In this document: piece after piece, positions 55,426 through 59,689 of the stretch | Layout of the letters: each line of letters starts with the position of its first letter | Position numbering within the stretch: the stretch's first letter is position 1 | Assembly: GCA_024760905.1 (NCBI GenBank) | Contig: CM045731.1 | Coordinates: 50,266,501 to 50,330,500, forward strand | Direction of reading: 5' to 3' | DNA length: 64,000 bases | Source of the DNA: Plotosus lineatus | Lineage: Eukaryota; Chordata; Actinopteri; Siluriformes; Plotosidae | Made by a program: the position numbers and the translations under genes | The notes under the pieces: model-generated | Seen by the model: the letters and a program-made list of their open reading frames with translations, nothing else | Told to the model about the DNA's origin: nothing | Databases searched by the model: none

Positions 55426-57530
55426 TTCAGGATTCATCACTCATAGTAAAGGTGACCCAGAGTTCCCAAATTTCATGCATTACCATTGCACCATTCATCA
55501 GCAGGCATTATGTGCAAAGGTGATCAACTTTTTAATTTATAAAAATAAAGTGTTTAATATTAATACTTATGTATCCTACCTTGTTAAATCAGTTATCATT
55601 AACATGATCAATATCGTCACATGGATGAAAATCATTAATTACTAATAACAAACTTAAAGATAAATTGAGCAAATTTGTTATTTCAGATGTGTATATCGAC
55701 TTGGTAGCCCTTCGCATTAACTCGTACCAAATAAGTAGCTCTCAGTTTCAAAAAAGGTGGTTGCCTTTTTTGTGCACTTTTATAATTGTTGCTAAACAGA
55801 GAGCTACTAAACTGATTTTCATTGTTCATGCAACACCAAAGATCTCTCATCAATAATTAATTTTTCTTACCGAGACACTGTGGGCGAGATGGACTCCATC
55901 CATTTTCCTTACATATCAGTTGATTAGACTCCTTTATTTTGTAGCCTTTTTCACAACTGATATGGACTGTGTCGTTGTATTTGTAACGTTCTGGCAAGCT
56001 TTCAGGACTAATACGCCCATGTGGCTCAGATGGAGGCTCACAGGTGATCACTGGGTAAAATTAAGAAAATAAAAATTTCAACAAGAACACATATGCACAA
56101 AAATTCTGACAGCATGACTTTGTGAACATGTATCCCTCCCATCCCCAAGGAAGCGGCAGGGTGTACCCTGAACAGACTGCAAGTCTACTGCAGGTATAAA
56201 TATCAGACAGTCTGTCCATTTCAAGGGGAAGCTGTAGCAAATCCCAGCTGACGTCATTCAAGAGGCAACTACAGAGAGAACGTGCAAATCCTCACAAAGA
56301 AATGATCTTGCTAAGCCTAGGCTCCAAACCAAAGACGTTCTGGCAGTAATGAGGACGTGCTAACCACTTCGCCACCATGCTGCCCACTCACTTGAAGTAC
56401 ATGAAGGCTGGAGCCTTTCTCAGCCAATACTAGCAAAGGCGATGTACATCCTGAATAGCCCACCAGACCATTGCAAGGTCAACAAACAACACACTCTCAT
56501 TCACACTCACACCTGGAACAGCCAATTACCCTAATGTGTATGTCTTTGGACTGTAAGCGGAAACCATAGTACCCAGAAAACACATTCAACGCAAGCAGAA
56601 CACACAAACTCCACACAGACAAGCGCCCACCGAGCCCAGGACATTTAAGTTGTGAGGTGAACATGCCAACCACTACACCACAGTGCCGCCCTTGTCATTG
56701 TCTTACTTCTGAGATTTTCTCAAGTACTCACCCTGACATGAACGAGGACCAGTCTGAAACGTTCCATCTTCAGTACATGAGATGGTTGAAGTTCCACTAA
56801 GGTAAAAACCTTCGTGACAAAGGTATTTGACCTTTTGATCATATATGTATGTCTCATTCTGGGGTTCAAAAAATCCATTTTCTATTTCAGGAGGTTTTGG
56901 GCATGTTACAACTGATGGAGGGGAAATATATCAAGCTTTAGGTAATTACACAATTTGCAATCAACTTTTTTAGAAAATGAGCTTTTTTTTTTAAAAAAAA
57001 GAAAGATATTTAAATATAATTAGCAGTACCATTACACGTAGGTGGAGGTGGATTCCACCCATTTTCCATACAGGTCATGTAATTAGACCCTTGCATCTTG
57101 AAGCCTCTATTACACTCATAGCGAATAAAGTTTTTATATCTATAAGGTGGTGATTTTCCTTCTACTCTTATTGCATTTGGAATTATTGGACGCTCACAGT
57201 ACACACCTGTATTAAAAAATGATTTTAAATGTCAGTTTTTAATTACTTGTAAATGTAACTCAAAATCATAAGCAACAAAGCTCTACATGTAATTTAAAAG
57301 GATAAATATTTGTATATTATGTATAATATTTATAATGAAGATGAACTCACGCTGGCACAGAGGAGGAGCAGGCTGAAAAGTTCCTTCACTGGAGCATGTT
57401 ATTTCTGAAGGCCCAAGATGATCAAAATCTCTTTCACAGGTGTATATGACTGACTGTCCATAATCATATGATTCCTCTTCTGGTTCAAACTCTCCATTAG
57501 TTATACTGGGTGGCCTCTCACACTTCACCA
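6767..57530 (-). CDS. CD46-like membrane complement regulator, spliced, 5' end missing
   Basis: Nine exons on the minus strand join in phase into an open frame of about 432 codons ending in TGA. The order is six CCP domains, a transmembrane segment and a tail of about 35 residues. CCP membrane proteins of this plan (CD46, CR1, teleost Tecrem) bind C3b/C4b and limit complement on the host cell surface. That role is inferred from architecture, not shown by a binding motif. Every CCP exon starts and ends in phase 1, as is usual for this superfamily. Introns are, in order, 144, 118, 681, 10983, 13373, 22956, 574 and 637 bases, if no exon was missed. No signal-peptide exon was found upstream, so the N-terminus is incomplete. 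No Ser/Thr-rich stalk exon was recognised, although the 23-kb intron could hide one. Alternatives are another CCP-containing receptor or adhesion protein. Confidence 0.8.
7172..7435 (+). mobile_element. 3' end of the Rex1-like LINE
   Basis: This piece matches 35848-36066, the 3' untranslated end of the Rex1-like LINE ('ggccagtc', 'agcctgtaacagtgaatttc', 'attaataaagctgtat' and a TTATC-type tail). It is a 5'-truncated insertion lying between the last two exons of the CCP gene. Confidence 0.65.
7501..7546 (-). CDS. Second half of transmembrane helix and stop-transfer
   Basis: This 46-base exon has a TTTTAG acceptor and an A|GTAAGT donor. It continues the helix with LIVGFCLY and then the basic stop-transfer KKNRNLK. 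It enters in phase 1 and leaves in phase 2. The basic cluster sets a type I orientation with the CCP domains outside the cell. Confidence 0.8.
7645..7835 (-). repeat. SINE fragment with (CA)n inside
   Basis: The flanks of the (CA)n array at 7693-7742 match the common SINE body ('ctggaacagccaatta', 'gaaacccaca'). Confidence 0.45.
8121..8186 (-). CDS. Stalk end and first half of transmembrane helix
   Basis: This 66-base exon has a TATACAG acceptor and a C|GTAAGT donor. Entering in phase 1 it reads EPKPQSP and then an unbroken hydrophobic run ([14 protein letters not shown]). It leaves one base for the next exon. The phase matches the CCP exons exactly. It is far too short for a simple open-frame search and was found from the splice pattern. 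Confidence 0.8.
8187..10294. other. Intron DNA without recognised gene
   Basis: A minus-strand frame of 50 codons (about 8496-8345) has no recognised domain. Between about 9690 and 10110, plus 10775-10860, several short phrases recur ('agtatcaaaactacactg', 'attgaaataactg'), suggesting a worn tandem repeat. Nothing else was identified. Confidence 0.4.
10295..10592. mobile_element. hAT MITE with 8-base target duplication
   Basis: The ends CAGTGCTTCTCAA and TTGAGAAGCACTG are inverted repeats. The flanks acttagcc (10287-10294) and acttggcc (10593-10600) match at 7 of 8 bases. At 298 bp it is an internally deleted relative of the element at 2480-3047. Confidence 0.75.
10709..10770. repeat. (CA)n microsatellite
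   Basis: An almost pure CA array with one interruption. Confidence 0.95.
11131..12505. mobile_element. piggyBac-like non-autonomous element (candidate)
   Basis: Fourteen-base inverted ends (CCCTGGGTTTACAC and its complement) bound 1375 bp. The flanks are TTTA (left) and TTAA (right), close to the TTAA duplication of piggyBac elements, whose ends also start CCC. No long reading frame lies inside, so this would be a deletion derivative. Confidence 0.5.
12510..13014. other. No recognised feature
   Basis: AT-rich intron DNA. I see no exon, no inverted ends and no known repeat. Confidence 0.4.
13015..13183. mobile_element. Tigger-like MITE, family A fragment
   Basis: It matches the left half of the element at 1838-2000 ('cttgacttaca', 'aaattttccatgaca', 'gatttacgagctct'). 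A hAT end begins directly after it. Confidence 0.5.
13592..13651. repeat. (TA)n/(CA)n array next to a Tc1 end
   Basis: A TA run passes into CA, and the Tc1 terminal repeat starts in the last CA unit. Confidence 0.9.
14027..14920 (+). pseudogene. Tc1-like transposase (T1), frameshifted
   Basis: It starts [17 protein letters not shown] and carries the paired-like helix-turn-helix ([12 protein letters not shown]) and GRP linker (SGRPPK). The catalytic region has [15 protein letters not shown] and PIEMLW, which is the DDE triad. Between about 14261 and 14400 the frame shifts and shifts back, so the middle is read out of frame. Two residues are lost just before the Glu, and the C-terminus is frameshifted. 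It moves DNA by cut-and-paste in intact relatives; this copy should be dead. Confidence 0.8.
15222..15510 (-). repeat. SINE of the RTE-tail family inside T1
   Basis: On the minus strand it ends with the LINE-like block ('gggcatccg', 'gctgtggcgactcc', 'gccgaaagg'). It has an exact 12-bp target duplication. The tRNA-like head of the 2213-2447 copy is absent or replaced. Confidence 0.7.
15572..16190 (-). mobile_element. 3' part of LINE N (5'-truncated)
   Basis: The minus strand matches the 3' end of the LINE at 38579-42512 (about 41960-42510). It starts at its terminus 'gtcgacgaacatcat' and includes the C-terminal frame [11 protein letters not shown] and KQLLYGELS. The rest of the element is missing. 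Confidence 0.7.
16360..16566. mobile_element. Tigger-like MITE, family B, right half
   Basis: It carries 'gcatttatagcattgaatat' and ends 'aagtgagggattcctgta', matching other family B ends. The RTE-like LINE begins 5 bases later, so it may have interrupted this copy. Confidence 0.5.
16571..19567 (-). mobile_element. RTE-like LINE A, near full length
   Basis: About 3.0 kb on the minus strand, from the (GAA)n-type tail at 16571 to the 5' leader (GCAGCCGCGAGG) at 19567. Frames encode an endonuclease part ([19 protein letters not shown]) and a reverse transcriptase part ([40 protein letters not shown]). Several frameshifts and stops break it. The end sequence GGTCACAGCAAATCATC deviates from the usual GGTCGCCACAGCG. 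Confidence 0.8.
19569..19678. repeat. TA-rich spacer between head-to-head LINEs
   Basis: About 110 bases of (TA)n with two AAATGTATG phrases separate the 5' ends of LINE A (minus) and LINE B (plus). Confidence 0.85.
19680..20092 (+). mobile_element. RTE-like LINE B, 5' end only
   Basis: It repeats the LINE 5' leader and the start of the endonuclease frame up to ILRVQETR, then stops abruptly in Tigger-like sequence. Keeping a 5' end while losing the 3' end is not how target-primed insertion truncates a LINE, so a deletion or rearrangement is likely. Confidence 0.7.
20093..20461. mobile_element. Tigger-like family B pieces
   Basis: The first piece (20093-20172) ends 'aagtgagggatccctgta'. The second (20225-20461) ends with the opposite terminus 'gtagcgagggatcactg'. 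They look like one rearranged or internally deleted element. Confidence 0.5.
20491..20859 (-). mobile_element. Mariner-like MITE with transposase remnant
   Basis: Inverted ends of about 50 bp (CAGGGTGTCCCATACATGTA against CAGTGTGCCAAAAAATGTAT, both followed by a shared stretch) bound 369 bp. On the minus strand (about 20780-20630) a frame reads [19 protein letters not shown], which resembles the C-terminal end of IS630/mariner-type transposases. The element is an internal deletion derivative that kept this piece. Confidence 0.65.
20905..21520. mobile_element. Tigger-like family A copy split by a LINE tail
   Basis: The left part (20905-21172) and right part (21367-21520) match 1985-2200 and 3052-3205. 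A 190-bp RTE-like LINE 3' fragment sits between them. Confidence 0.55.
21174..21366 (-). mobile_element. RTE-like LINE C, 3' fragment
   Basis: Only the last 190 bp of the LINE, with the hallmark 'cttcaggggtcgccacagc' end, inserted in a Tigger-like element. It is a typical 5' truncation. Confidence 0.75.
21521..23351. other. Intron DNA without recognised gene
   Basis: A short direct repeat ('catcttcgaa' repeated, 22392-22445) and an (ATT)n run at 23076-23096 are the only structures seen. A minus-strand donor-like AACAG|GTAAGC near 22313 has no CCP cysteines before it. Confidence 0.4.
23352..25322 (-). mobile_element. RTE-like LINE D, 3' two thirds
   Basis: Minus-strand LINE starting with the usual tail at 23352. 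Frames show [21 protein letters not shown] in pieces and [17 protein letters not shown]. It holds a (CA)n array (23978-24029), an in-place inversion of about 85 bp (23582-23666), and a 92-bp LINE 3' scrap (25188-25279). The remaining 5' part continues at 29681, beyond the pogo-like element F. Confidence 0.75.
25188..25279 (-). mobile_element. RTE-like LINE E, 92-bp 3' scrap
   Basis: A second copy of the LINE 3' terminus in the same orientation inside LINE D. It is flanked by short 'caccacc' repeats that look like its target duplication. Confidence 0.65.
26306..29467 (+). mobile_element. RTE-like LINE G, full length
   Basis: This copy is 3162 bp, from GCAGCCGTGAGG in the 5' leader to a (GAA)n tail. 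A 16-bp target duplication, AATACTGTATGAATGA, lies at 26290-26305 and 29468-29483. The related site at 38310-38325 lacks the insertion. This is the most complete LINE copy here and the best reference for the family. Confidence 0.9.
26526..29421 (+). pseudogene. LINE G endonuclease/reverse transcriptase, frameshifted
   Basis: In order: an APE-type endonuclease ([33 protein letters not shown] near 26910; the GADFNGHVG step is frameshifted), a basic linker ([11 protein letters not shown]), reverse transcriptase ([57 protein letters not shown]), and a C-terminal region ([25 protein letters not shown]) ending CGDP at 29421. About eight frame changes make it non-functional. The protein would cut target DNA and reverse-transcribe LINE RNA. 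Confidence 0.85.
29681..30075 (-). mobile_element. LINE D, 5' remnant beyond F
   Basis: It continues LINE D in phase with its sequence order ('ctgtctccctgatcacatt') and reaches the 5' leader ('gttaacagcactgatgg'), with a large internal deletion near 29775. The same remnant, less deleted, is at 42614-43690. Confidence 0.75.
30105..30182. repeat. (AATAT)n array
   Basis: A pentamer-based tandem repeat. A shorter array sits at the matching place in the duplicate (43728-43763). Confidence 0.9.
30183..31346. repeat. Duplicated intron block, copy 1 (with CCP6)
   Basis: It matches 43764-44910 nearly base for base ('ggaccatcaggagcgagagg' through 'gaaacagtggacaga'). Small indels separate them. Similarity ends at 31347/44911. 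Confidence 0.9.
31143..31328 (-). CDS. CCP domain 6 exon (duplicate of CCP5)
   Basis: This 186-base exon has a TTTCACAG acceptor and a G|GTAAGT donor. Key segments are [30 protein letters not shown] and PLCKG. It differs from CCP5 at only a few residues (for example T/K before NGEF, Y/F in VLYNY, and the end KG/NG). It is the last CCP before the 23-kb intron that leads to the membrane exons. Confidence 0.85.
31499..31806 (+). mobile_element. RTE-like LINE internal fragment
   Basis: A 308-bp piece of the reverse transcriptase region ([31 protein letters not shown]) truncated at both ends. The base before it (31428-31496) is a fragment of another fish repeat ('aaaaaagttgggacact'). Confidence 0.75.
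31807..31860. repeat. (TA)n array
   Basis: A pure TA run joining a LINE fragment to a Tigger-like element. Confidence 0.95.
31861..32524 (-). mobile_element. Tigger-like element P1, truncated
   Basis: It matches 45268-45930 of element P2 but lacks the left end. On the minus strand from ATG at 32262 it reads [19 protein letters not shown] and later [16 protein letters not shown], which is the N-terminal DNA-binding start of Tigger/pogo transposases. The catalytic part is absent. Confidence 0.75.
32531..32634. repeat. (TA)n/(CA)n array
   Basis: It separates the P1 end from the next transposon end. Confidence 0.9.
32640..33076 (+). mobile_element. Tc1-like T4, 5' part
   Basis: The end 'gtccttct' plus 'aaaaaattagcatattgtga' matches the complete element at 53836-55383. 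From ATG at 32954 it encodes [20 protein letters not shown] and the helix-turn-helix start [14 protein letters not shown], then breaks off. The next 36 bases (33077-33113) are a scrap of RTE-like LINE leader. Confidence 0.75.
33168..33380 (+). pseudogene. LINE L N-terminal frame with 2A-like peptide
   Basis: A 70-codon frame reads a hydrophobic stretch ([14 protein letters not shown]), then G-DVETNPGP at 33330-33353, then stops after TTRQHSSY. The D-V/I-E-x-N-P-G-P motif is the known 2A ribosome-skipping signal. It also occurs at the N-terminus of some animal LINE proteins. Frameshifts follow, so the original longer frame is lost. Confidence 0.75.
34137..36066 (+). mobile_element. Rex1-like LINE R1 (5'-truncated)
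   Basis: It interrupts LINE L between the codons for DIAL and YKSL. The 3' end is 'attaataaagctgtatctta' with a TTATC-type tail. A 5'-truncated relative tail is at 7172-7435. The upstream part (34137-34750) is frameshifted. Confidence 0.75.
34751..35728 (+). pseudogene. Rex1-like reverse transcriptase, C-terminal two thirds
   Basis: An open frame of 325 codons. It shows [28 protein letters not shown], then FSDDSAIVG in place of the FADD box (Ser is usual in this group), then [14 protein letters not shown], and ends [16 protein letters not shown]. It contains a (CA)n run at 35188-35205 that adds His-Thr codons. The 5' reverse transcriptase and endonuclease are missing or broken, so it cannot be an autonomous element. 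Confidence 0.8.
36622..37203 (+). mobile_element. RTE-like LINE I, 3' fragment
   Basis: It starts at 'caacaatccagagcaatgg' and runs to a (GAA)n tail. It encodes the C-terminal region ([37 protein letters not shown]). It abuts and truncates LINE L. Confidence 0.8.
37204..38251 (+). other. Unassigned stretch with possible two-exon acidic frame
   Basis: After a (TA)n run (37242-37294), the region 37881-38251 can be read as a start MSSVMSSS, then, after a one-base shift, [14 protein letters not shown] ending at G|GTGAGT (about 37987-37990). A TTTGACAG acceptor at about 38152 leads to [11 protein letters not shown] and [11 protein letters not shown] with a stop at 38249-38251. It may be part of an autonomous transposon related to F, because F-family sequence follows directly. 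Confidence 0.25.
38252..38578. mobile_element. F-family end plus LINE remnant, copy 2
   Basis: It matches the right half of F (to CTG at 38523) and the start of the LINE D remnant, but without LINE G. The last 150 bp recur after LINE N at 42513-42666. Confidence 0.75.
38579..42512 (+). mobile_element. LINE N, full length, with long flanking direct repeat
   Basis: A 3.9-kb LINE inserted in the F/LINE D remnant. A 5' leader of about 0.8 kb precedes the protein. The 3' end is 'gtcgacgaacatcat', the same end as at 15572. A direct repeat of about 153 bp of target sequence lies on both sides (38426-38578, 42513-42666). The clade is uncertain; its endonuclease is often annotated as 'craniofacial development protein 2-like'. 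Confidence 0.75.
39363..42265 (+). pseudogene. LINE N endonuclease/reverse transcriptase
   Basis: The endonuclease comes first ([47 protein letters not shown]), then a linker. Reverse transcriptase follows ([66 protein letters not shown]), then a C-terminal region ([20 protein letters not shown]). The frame is open from 39588 to about 40930, shifts there, and shifts again at about 41510. The family WN start is preceded by a stop codon. Fewer breaks than in the RTE-like copies suggest a younger insertion. Confidence 0.8.
42614..43690 (-). mobile_element. LINE D remnant, duplicate copy
   Basis: It matches 29681-30060 but retains sequence deleted there, including the endonuclease frame ([34 protein letters not shown]). 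Confidence 0.75.
43764..44910. repeat. Duplicated intron block, copy 2 (with CCP5)
   Basis: The near-identical partner of 30183-31346, including the CCP exon and its splice sites. It is followed by different sequence (44911 onward) and then a (TA)n array. Confidence 0.9.
44702..44887 (-). CDS. CCP domain 5 exon (duplicate of CCP6)
   Basis: This 186-base exon has a TTCCACAG acceptor and a G|GTAAGT donor. It encodes a CCP with [30 protein letters not shown] and PLCNG, and the Trp in KFTWIG. It is nearly the same sequence as CCP6, and its flanking intron is duplicated with it. Both copies are open with intact splice sites. A transcript could carry either or both. Confidence 0.85.
45072..45147. 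repeat. (TA)n array
   Basis: A pure TA run, directly followed by the P2 left end. Confidence 0.95.
45148..45930 (-). mobile_element. Tigger-like element P2, complete non-autonomous
   Basis: 783 bp between CAGTGATACCCCAGCTCACG and its right end GGTTTTACTG, with TA on both sides. Like P1 it keeps, on the minus strand, the first 50 or so transposase codons ([19 protein letters not shown]). It has no catalytic domain. Confidence 0.8.
45931..46022. repeat. (TA)n/(CA)n array
   Basis: A TA run passing into CA, starting in the target duplication of P2. Confidence 0.95.
46864..48882 (-). mobile_element. RTE-like LINE J, 5'-truncated
   Basis: 2.0 kb with an exact 17-bp target duplication AGGCGCTGGAACAGATT (46847-46863, 48883-48899). 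The 3' tail is (GAA)n on the minus strand. It lacks the endonuclease. Confidence 0.9.
46895..48880 (-). pseudogene. LINE J reverse transcriptase
   Basis: Three minus-strand frames cover the reverse transcriptase almost without gaps: 48880-47873 (335 codons, with [18 protein letters not shown] and [14 protein letters not shown]), 47866-47309 ([33 protein letters not shown]) and 47302-46895 ([18 protein letters not shown], ending CGDP). Only about two frame breaks separate them. It is among the best-kept RTs of the family here. Confidence 0.85.
48975..49715. mobile_element. Tigger-like element S, complete MITE
   Basis: The ends CAGTTGGCCCCCTACC and GGGGGCCGACTG are inverted repeats around 741 bp. 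It is related to S2 in inverse orientation. No transposase frame was recognised. Confidence 0.7.
50848..51632 (+). mobile_element. LINE 3' fragment inside T2
   Basis: A 10-bp duplication CCTTTGGCAG (50838-50847, 51633-51642) flanks it. The frame 51041-51586 encodes a LINE C-terminal part ([39 protein letters not shown]). The 3' tail is two TGACC units. This LINE family is not otherwise present in the window. Confidence 0.8.
51643..52634 (-). pseudogene. Tc1-like transposase (T2)
   Basis: It starts [17 protein letters not shown] at 52634 and runs through the helix-turn-helix and SGRPPM. A frameshift follows, and the catalytic part reads [17 protein letters not shown] and [11 protein letters not shown]. 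The spacing from the second Asp to Glu is 34 residues (DD34E). The C-terminus ([13 protein letters not shown]) ends where the LINE fragment entered. Confidence 0.8.
53417..53660. repeat. Palindrome with hammerhead-like arms
   Basis: About 244 bp form an inverted repeat with a short centre (about 53530-53543). The outer arms are 'aagtaaaaataaaaggacag' and its inverse. The inner arms contain 'cagatctgtttcgaggggtg' and its inverse. The arms differ at a few bases, including two small indels. Confidence 0.85.
53465..53517 (-). ncRNA. Hammerhead-ribozyme-like motif (candidate)
   Basis: On the minus strand in order: TCAC (stem I), CTGAAGA (core CUGANGA, 53513-53507), a GAG...CTC stem II with partly paired interior, GAA (53482-53480), the ACAGATCTGT palindrome (stem III), then A (53469), then GTGA (pairs with TCAC). 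Every invariant core position fits, with cleavage predicted between 53469 and 53468. The short self-complementary stem III resembles minimal hammerheads of retroelements, which may act as dimers. The plus-strand arm (53555-53608) has CTGTAGA and should be dead. Confidence 0.5.
53749..53835. repeat. (TA)n/(CA)n array
   Basis: It adjoins the left end of T3. Confidence 0.95.
53836..55383 (-). mobile_element. Tc1-like transposon T3 (second family)
   Basis: The ends begin CAGTCCTTCTC and share 'attagcatattgtgataaag' in inverse. The length of 1548 bp is typical. T4 at 32640 is a truncated copy. Confidence 0.85.
54246..55056 (-). pseudogene. Tc1-like transposase (T3), internal deletion
   Basis: The N-terminus ([33 protein letters not shown]) and the catalytic part ([39 protein letters not shown]) are both clear. 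The Asp-Glu spacing is 34 (DD34E). Between them a frameshift and a loss of some 20-30 codons (near 54826-54848) remove part of the linker before [12 protein letters not shown]. It should be inactive. Confidence 0.8.
55385..55424. repeat. (TA)n array
   Basis: Follows the right end of T3. Confidence 0.95.
55425..55870. other. Intron DNA next to CCP4
   Basis: No repeat or exon recognised. Confidence 0.4.
55871..56050 (-). CDS. CCP domain 4 exon
   Basis: This 180-base exon has a TTACCCAG acceptor and a G|GTAAGA donor. Cysteines lie in [26 protein letters not shown] and PQCLG, and the Trp is present. The 681-base intron upstream of it (56051-56731) is filled by two SINE copies. Confidence 0.85.
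56110..56695 (-). repeat. Two SINE copies in tandem
   Basis: Two tRNA-like heads on the minus strand (near 56385 and 56690; GGCACTGTGGTGTAGTGG at the second) each follow a SINE body. They fill the intron between CCP3 and CCP4. Confidence 0.55.
56732..56911 (-). CDS. CCP domain 3 exon
   Basis: This 180-base exon has a CATCAG acceptor and a G|GTGAGT donor. It encodes a complete CCP starting [16 protein letters not shown]. The other cysteines lie in YLCHEGF, ISCTEDG and RSCQG. Phe replaces Trp in GTFQTGP, as in CCP1. The acceptor has only a short pyrimidine run, because the adjacent intron bases are purine-rich. Confidence 0.82.
57030..57206 (-). CDS. CCP domain 2 exon
   Basis: This 177-base exon follows an AATACAG acceptor and ends at G|GTACTG, a weaker donor. 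The four cysteines lie in [20 protein letters not shown] and PTCNG. The conserved Trp is present in ENGWNPPPP. It resembles CCP4 ([12 protein letters not shown]), so CCP1-2 looks like a diverged duplicate of CCP3-4. Confidence 0.85.
57351..57530 (-). CDS. CCP domain 1 exon
   Basis: This 180-base exon follows a TTTAG acceptor and ends at C|GTGAGT. It encodes one CCP module with four cysteines (KCERPP, YTCERD, ITCSSE, PLCQR). The usual Trp between Cys3 and Cys4 is replaced by Phe (GTFQPAPP). It closely resembles CCP3: both have NG-x-FEP, then E-x-Y-x-Y and GTFQ. It is the first exon of the gene that I can recognise. Confidence 0.85.
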
Positions 57531-57706
57531 CTAAATATTAATTATTTAAAAAAATAAATAAATAAATTATACACACATGAGATTTGTTTCTCTTTAACAC
57601 ACTAACAGTTTTGTAGCATATTTGTCTTGTTGAGGAATTAGTGCTGGTTATAATTTGTCTTTTCTATTTGAAAATATCATTTCATTCACTCATTTCTTTC
57701 AATTTC

Positions 57707-57985
57707 TTACAATCTGATAAATGTTGACTCCAGTTTCTTAATCCTCCTCAAGGAATACATGCAGGGACATAAACAATGATTGGCTGAACTGAAACTTGTA
57801 GTGTAGCCAGATTTCCGACCAACGCACAGCAAGAATCTATCCTGCAGTGATTGCCTAATCGGACATAATGACCATTGCGAAAGAAACAATTTGGTGGAGT
57901 TGGATCCCAGCATTAGCGTCATTCTTTCACAACTGTTACACAGATGGAGATATTCATGTCCAGTGTAGAACACTACATTTGTCAA
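57707..57985 (-). other. Cys-rich open frame upstream of CCP1, unassigned
   Basis: A minus-strand frame of about 92 codons contains about eight cysteines (for example HLCNSCER, HCLCPC). It is preceded by a possible AAATGTAG acceptor in phase 1 and followed by a GTAAGA. I do not recognise a domain, and the frame runs into a stop just past the donor. It could be an exon, a decayed CCP or chance. Confidence 0.2.
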
Positions 57986-58024
57986 AATATCAAAAAGAAG
58001 CCTTCAAATACTCTCACTCACCAA

Positions 58025-58310
58025 GCCTTTAAATCCTGCTTGGGTCATGGAGGTCGGAGCTTATCGCTGCAAAGATGTGGTGCACCCTAAACTGCTGACT
58101 ACACTATAGCAAGGCCAAAATACACAACCATTCGCACTTGCACCTCAGAGCAATATGGAACAGCCAAGTATCCCACTGTGCATGTCTTTGGACTATTGTA
58201 GGAAATCGAAGTAACTGGAGTAAACTTATGCAAGCAAAGACAGGGACTCAAACCCAGGACATTCTTGCAGTGAGGCAGACGTTCTAACCATTAAGTCACT
58301 CATGACCCAG
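58025..58310 (-). repeat. SINE copy
   Basis: The body includes 'gcatgtctttggactattg' and a worn tRNA-like head at the right. Confidence 0.45.
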
Positions 58311-58617
58311 ACTCTAAATTCCTTCTTCAACATCACTTATTATAGAAGCCCCAACTGACATACAGTTAGTTTCCATTTTATATTGTGAAAAAAAAAAAAA
58401 CACTCGGGCTGAAAAAAAGCTTTTGAAATTAGTAAGTTTATAGGATTTGAACCGAACATTCACTGATTAGGTGCAGGAGACATCCCAAACCTGGTCTTAC
58501 TCACTATATAACTATCAAAGATGAGAAATTAAGTGATGGTCCTTCATGACAGACATTATATGCAATTCATGAATAAATAAGCCAATTTCTTCTAAAACTT
58601 TGGCCAAGCGGGTAAAT

Positions 58618-59658
58618 CAGGGGTTCCCAACTGGTGGGCCGCGAATCCTTGTTGGAAGTAGCTTAGGGTAACAATATTTGTTTCATCAGTTACAGTTCTC
58701 ATGCACTTACATTTTTTGTTTCGGTGCAAAGCAAAATGTGTGCTATGTTAATTTGATGTCATTAGGTGATATTACAGATGTATGAATGCGTGCTTGTGAG
58801 TGAATGTGCCTGTGTGAATGTGTGTGTGTATATCTGTAACTGTATGTATGTGTGAACTAGTGAGTAGCGAGTATGTGAGTGCATGTGTGCTTGTGTGTCT
58901 GTTTAGCTGTGATTAAGGTGGGGGTATTATCTCCACAACAAGTGATCAGTGTAACATCTGCAGTTGCCAAAGCGTGCATCATTCAACATTTTTATTTCAT
59001 TTTAGCAAGGAGATAGGCAAGCAAAAGAGGTGAGTTGTGTCTGGCAAGCATGCTATTGTGATTTGACATTTGACTGGAAACATGATTCTATTTAAGTTTT
59101 TTGTATTTTTCTAATTGAATATATTCCTAATATAATTTATTCTATTCAGAAATTGAATGTCCGTGAAAAAATCCGTGACTCAGTTCTGGTGCGCTATGTA
59201 TCGGTCAGCATGACAGCTTTATGTGTCATTGTTCCATTTGCTTCTACCGACTTGTGTGAGGCAGGATTTTCCACTCTTGTTAATATATAAACAAAGAATT
59301 GGAACAGATTGGATGCTGGAGATGACATGAGACTGGCTCTAACAAACACTCGGCCACGAATTTCAAAGCTTGCTGCGAAATGCAGCATCCGGCATCCCAC
59401 TAGCCAGGTTGAAAAGCAGTTCAAACCTATGTTATTTTAAGGAATACATGTTCTTTCGGTTTCTTCAGGTTGGCACAATATGATTTAATTAGCTAATAAA
59501 TAATTAAAGTATTTTTAATTTTTTTTTAGGTGTTTCTTTCCCTCTCCGTCACAGAAAATGAAAATTAAGCTGCTGATAGTAAGCCCTAAGTGAGGGGTCA
59601 CATGGCTTTCAAACTTTTAGGGAAGGGGTCATGAGTGTCAACAGGTTGGGAACCCCTG
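58618..59658 (+). mobile_element. hAT transposon, internally deleted
   Basis: The ends CAGGGGTTCCCAA and TTGGGAACCCCTG bound 1041 bp. A perfect 8-bp duplication GGGTAAAT lies at 58610-58617 and 59659-59666. It carries a transposase C-terminus. Confidence 0.85.
59173..59439 (+). pseudogene. hAT transposase C-terminal dimerisation region
   Basis: The frame reads IVPFASTDLCEAGFSTLVNI, a stop, then TKNWNRLDAGDDMRLALTN and RPRISKLAAK. This is the conserved C-terminal hAT domain (LCE-GFS, then TK-RLD). One in-frame TAA at 59287-59289 and the missing N-terminal two thirds make it dead. Confidence 0.75.
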
Positions 59659-59689
59659 GGGTAAATGAACGCACCTCGAATTTCTCATT

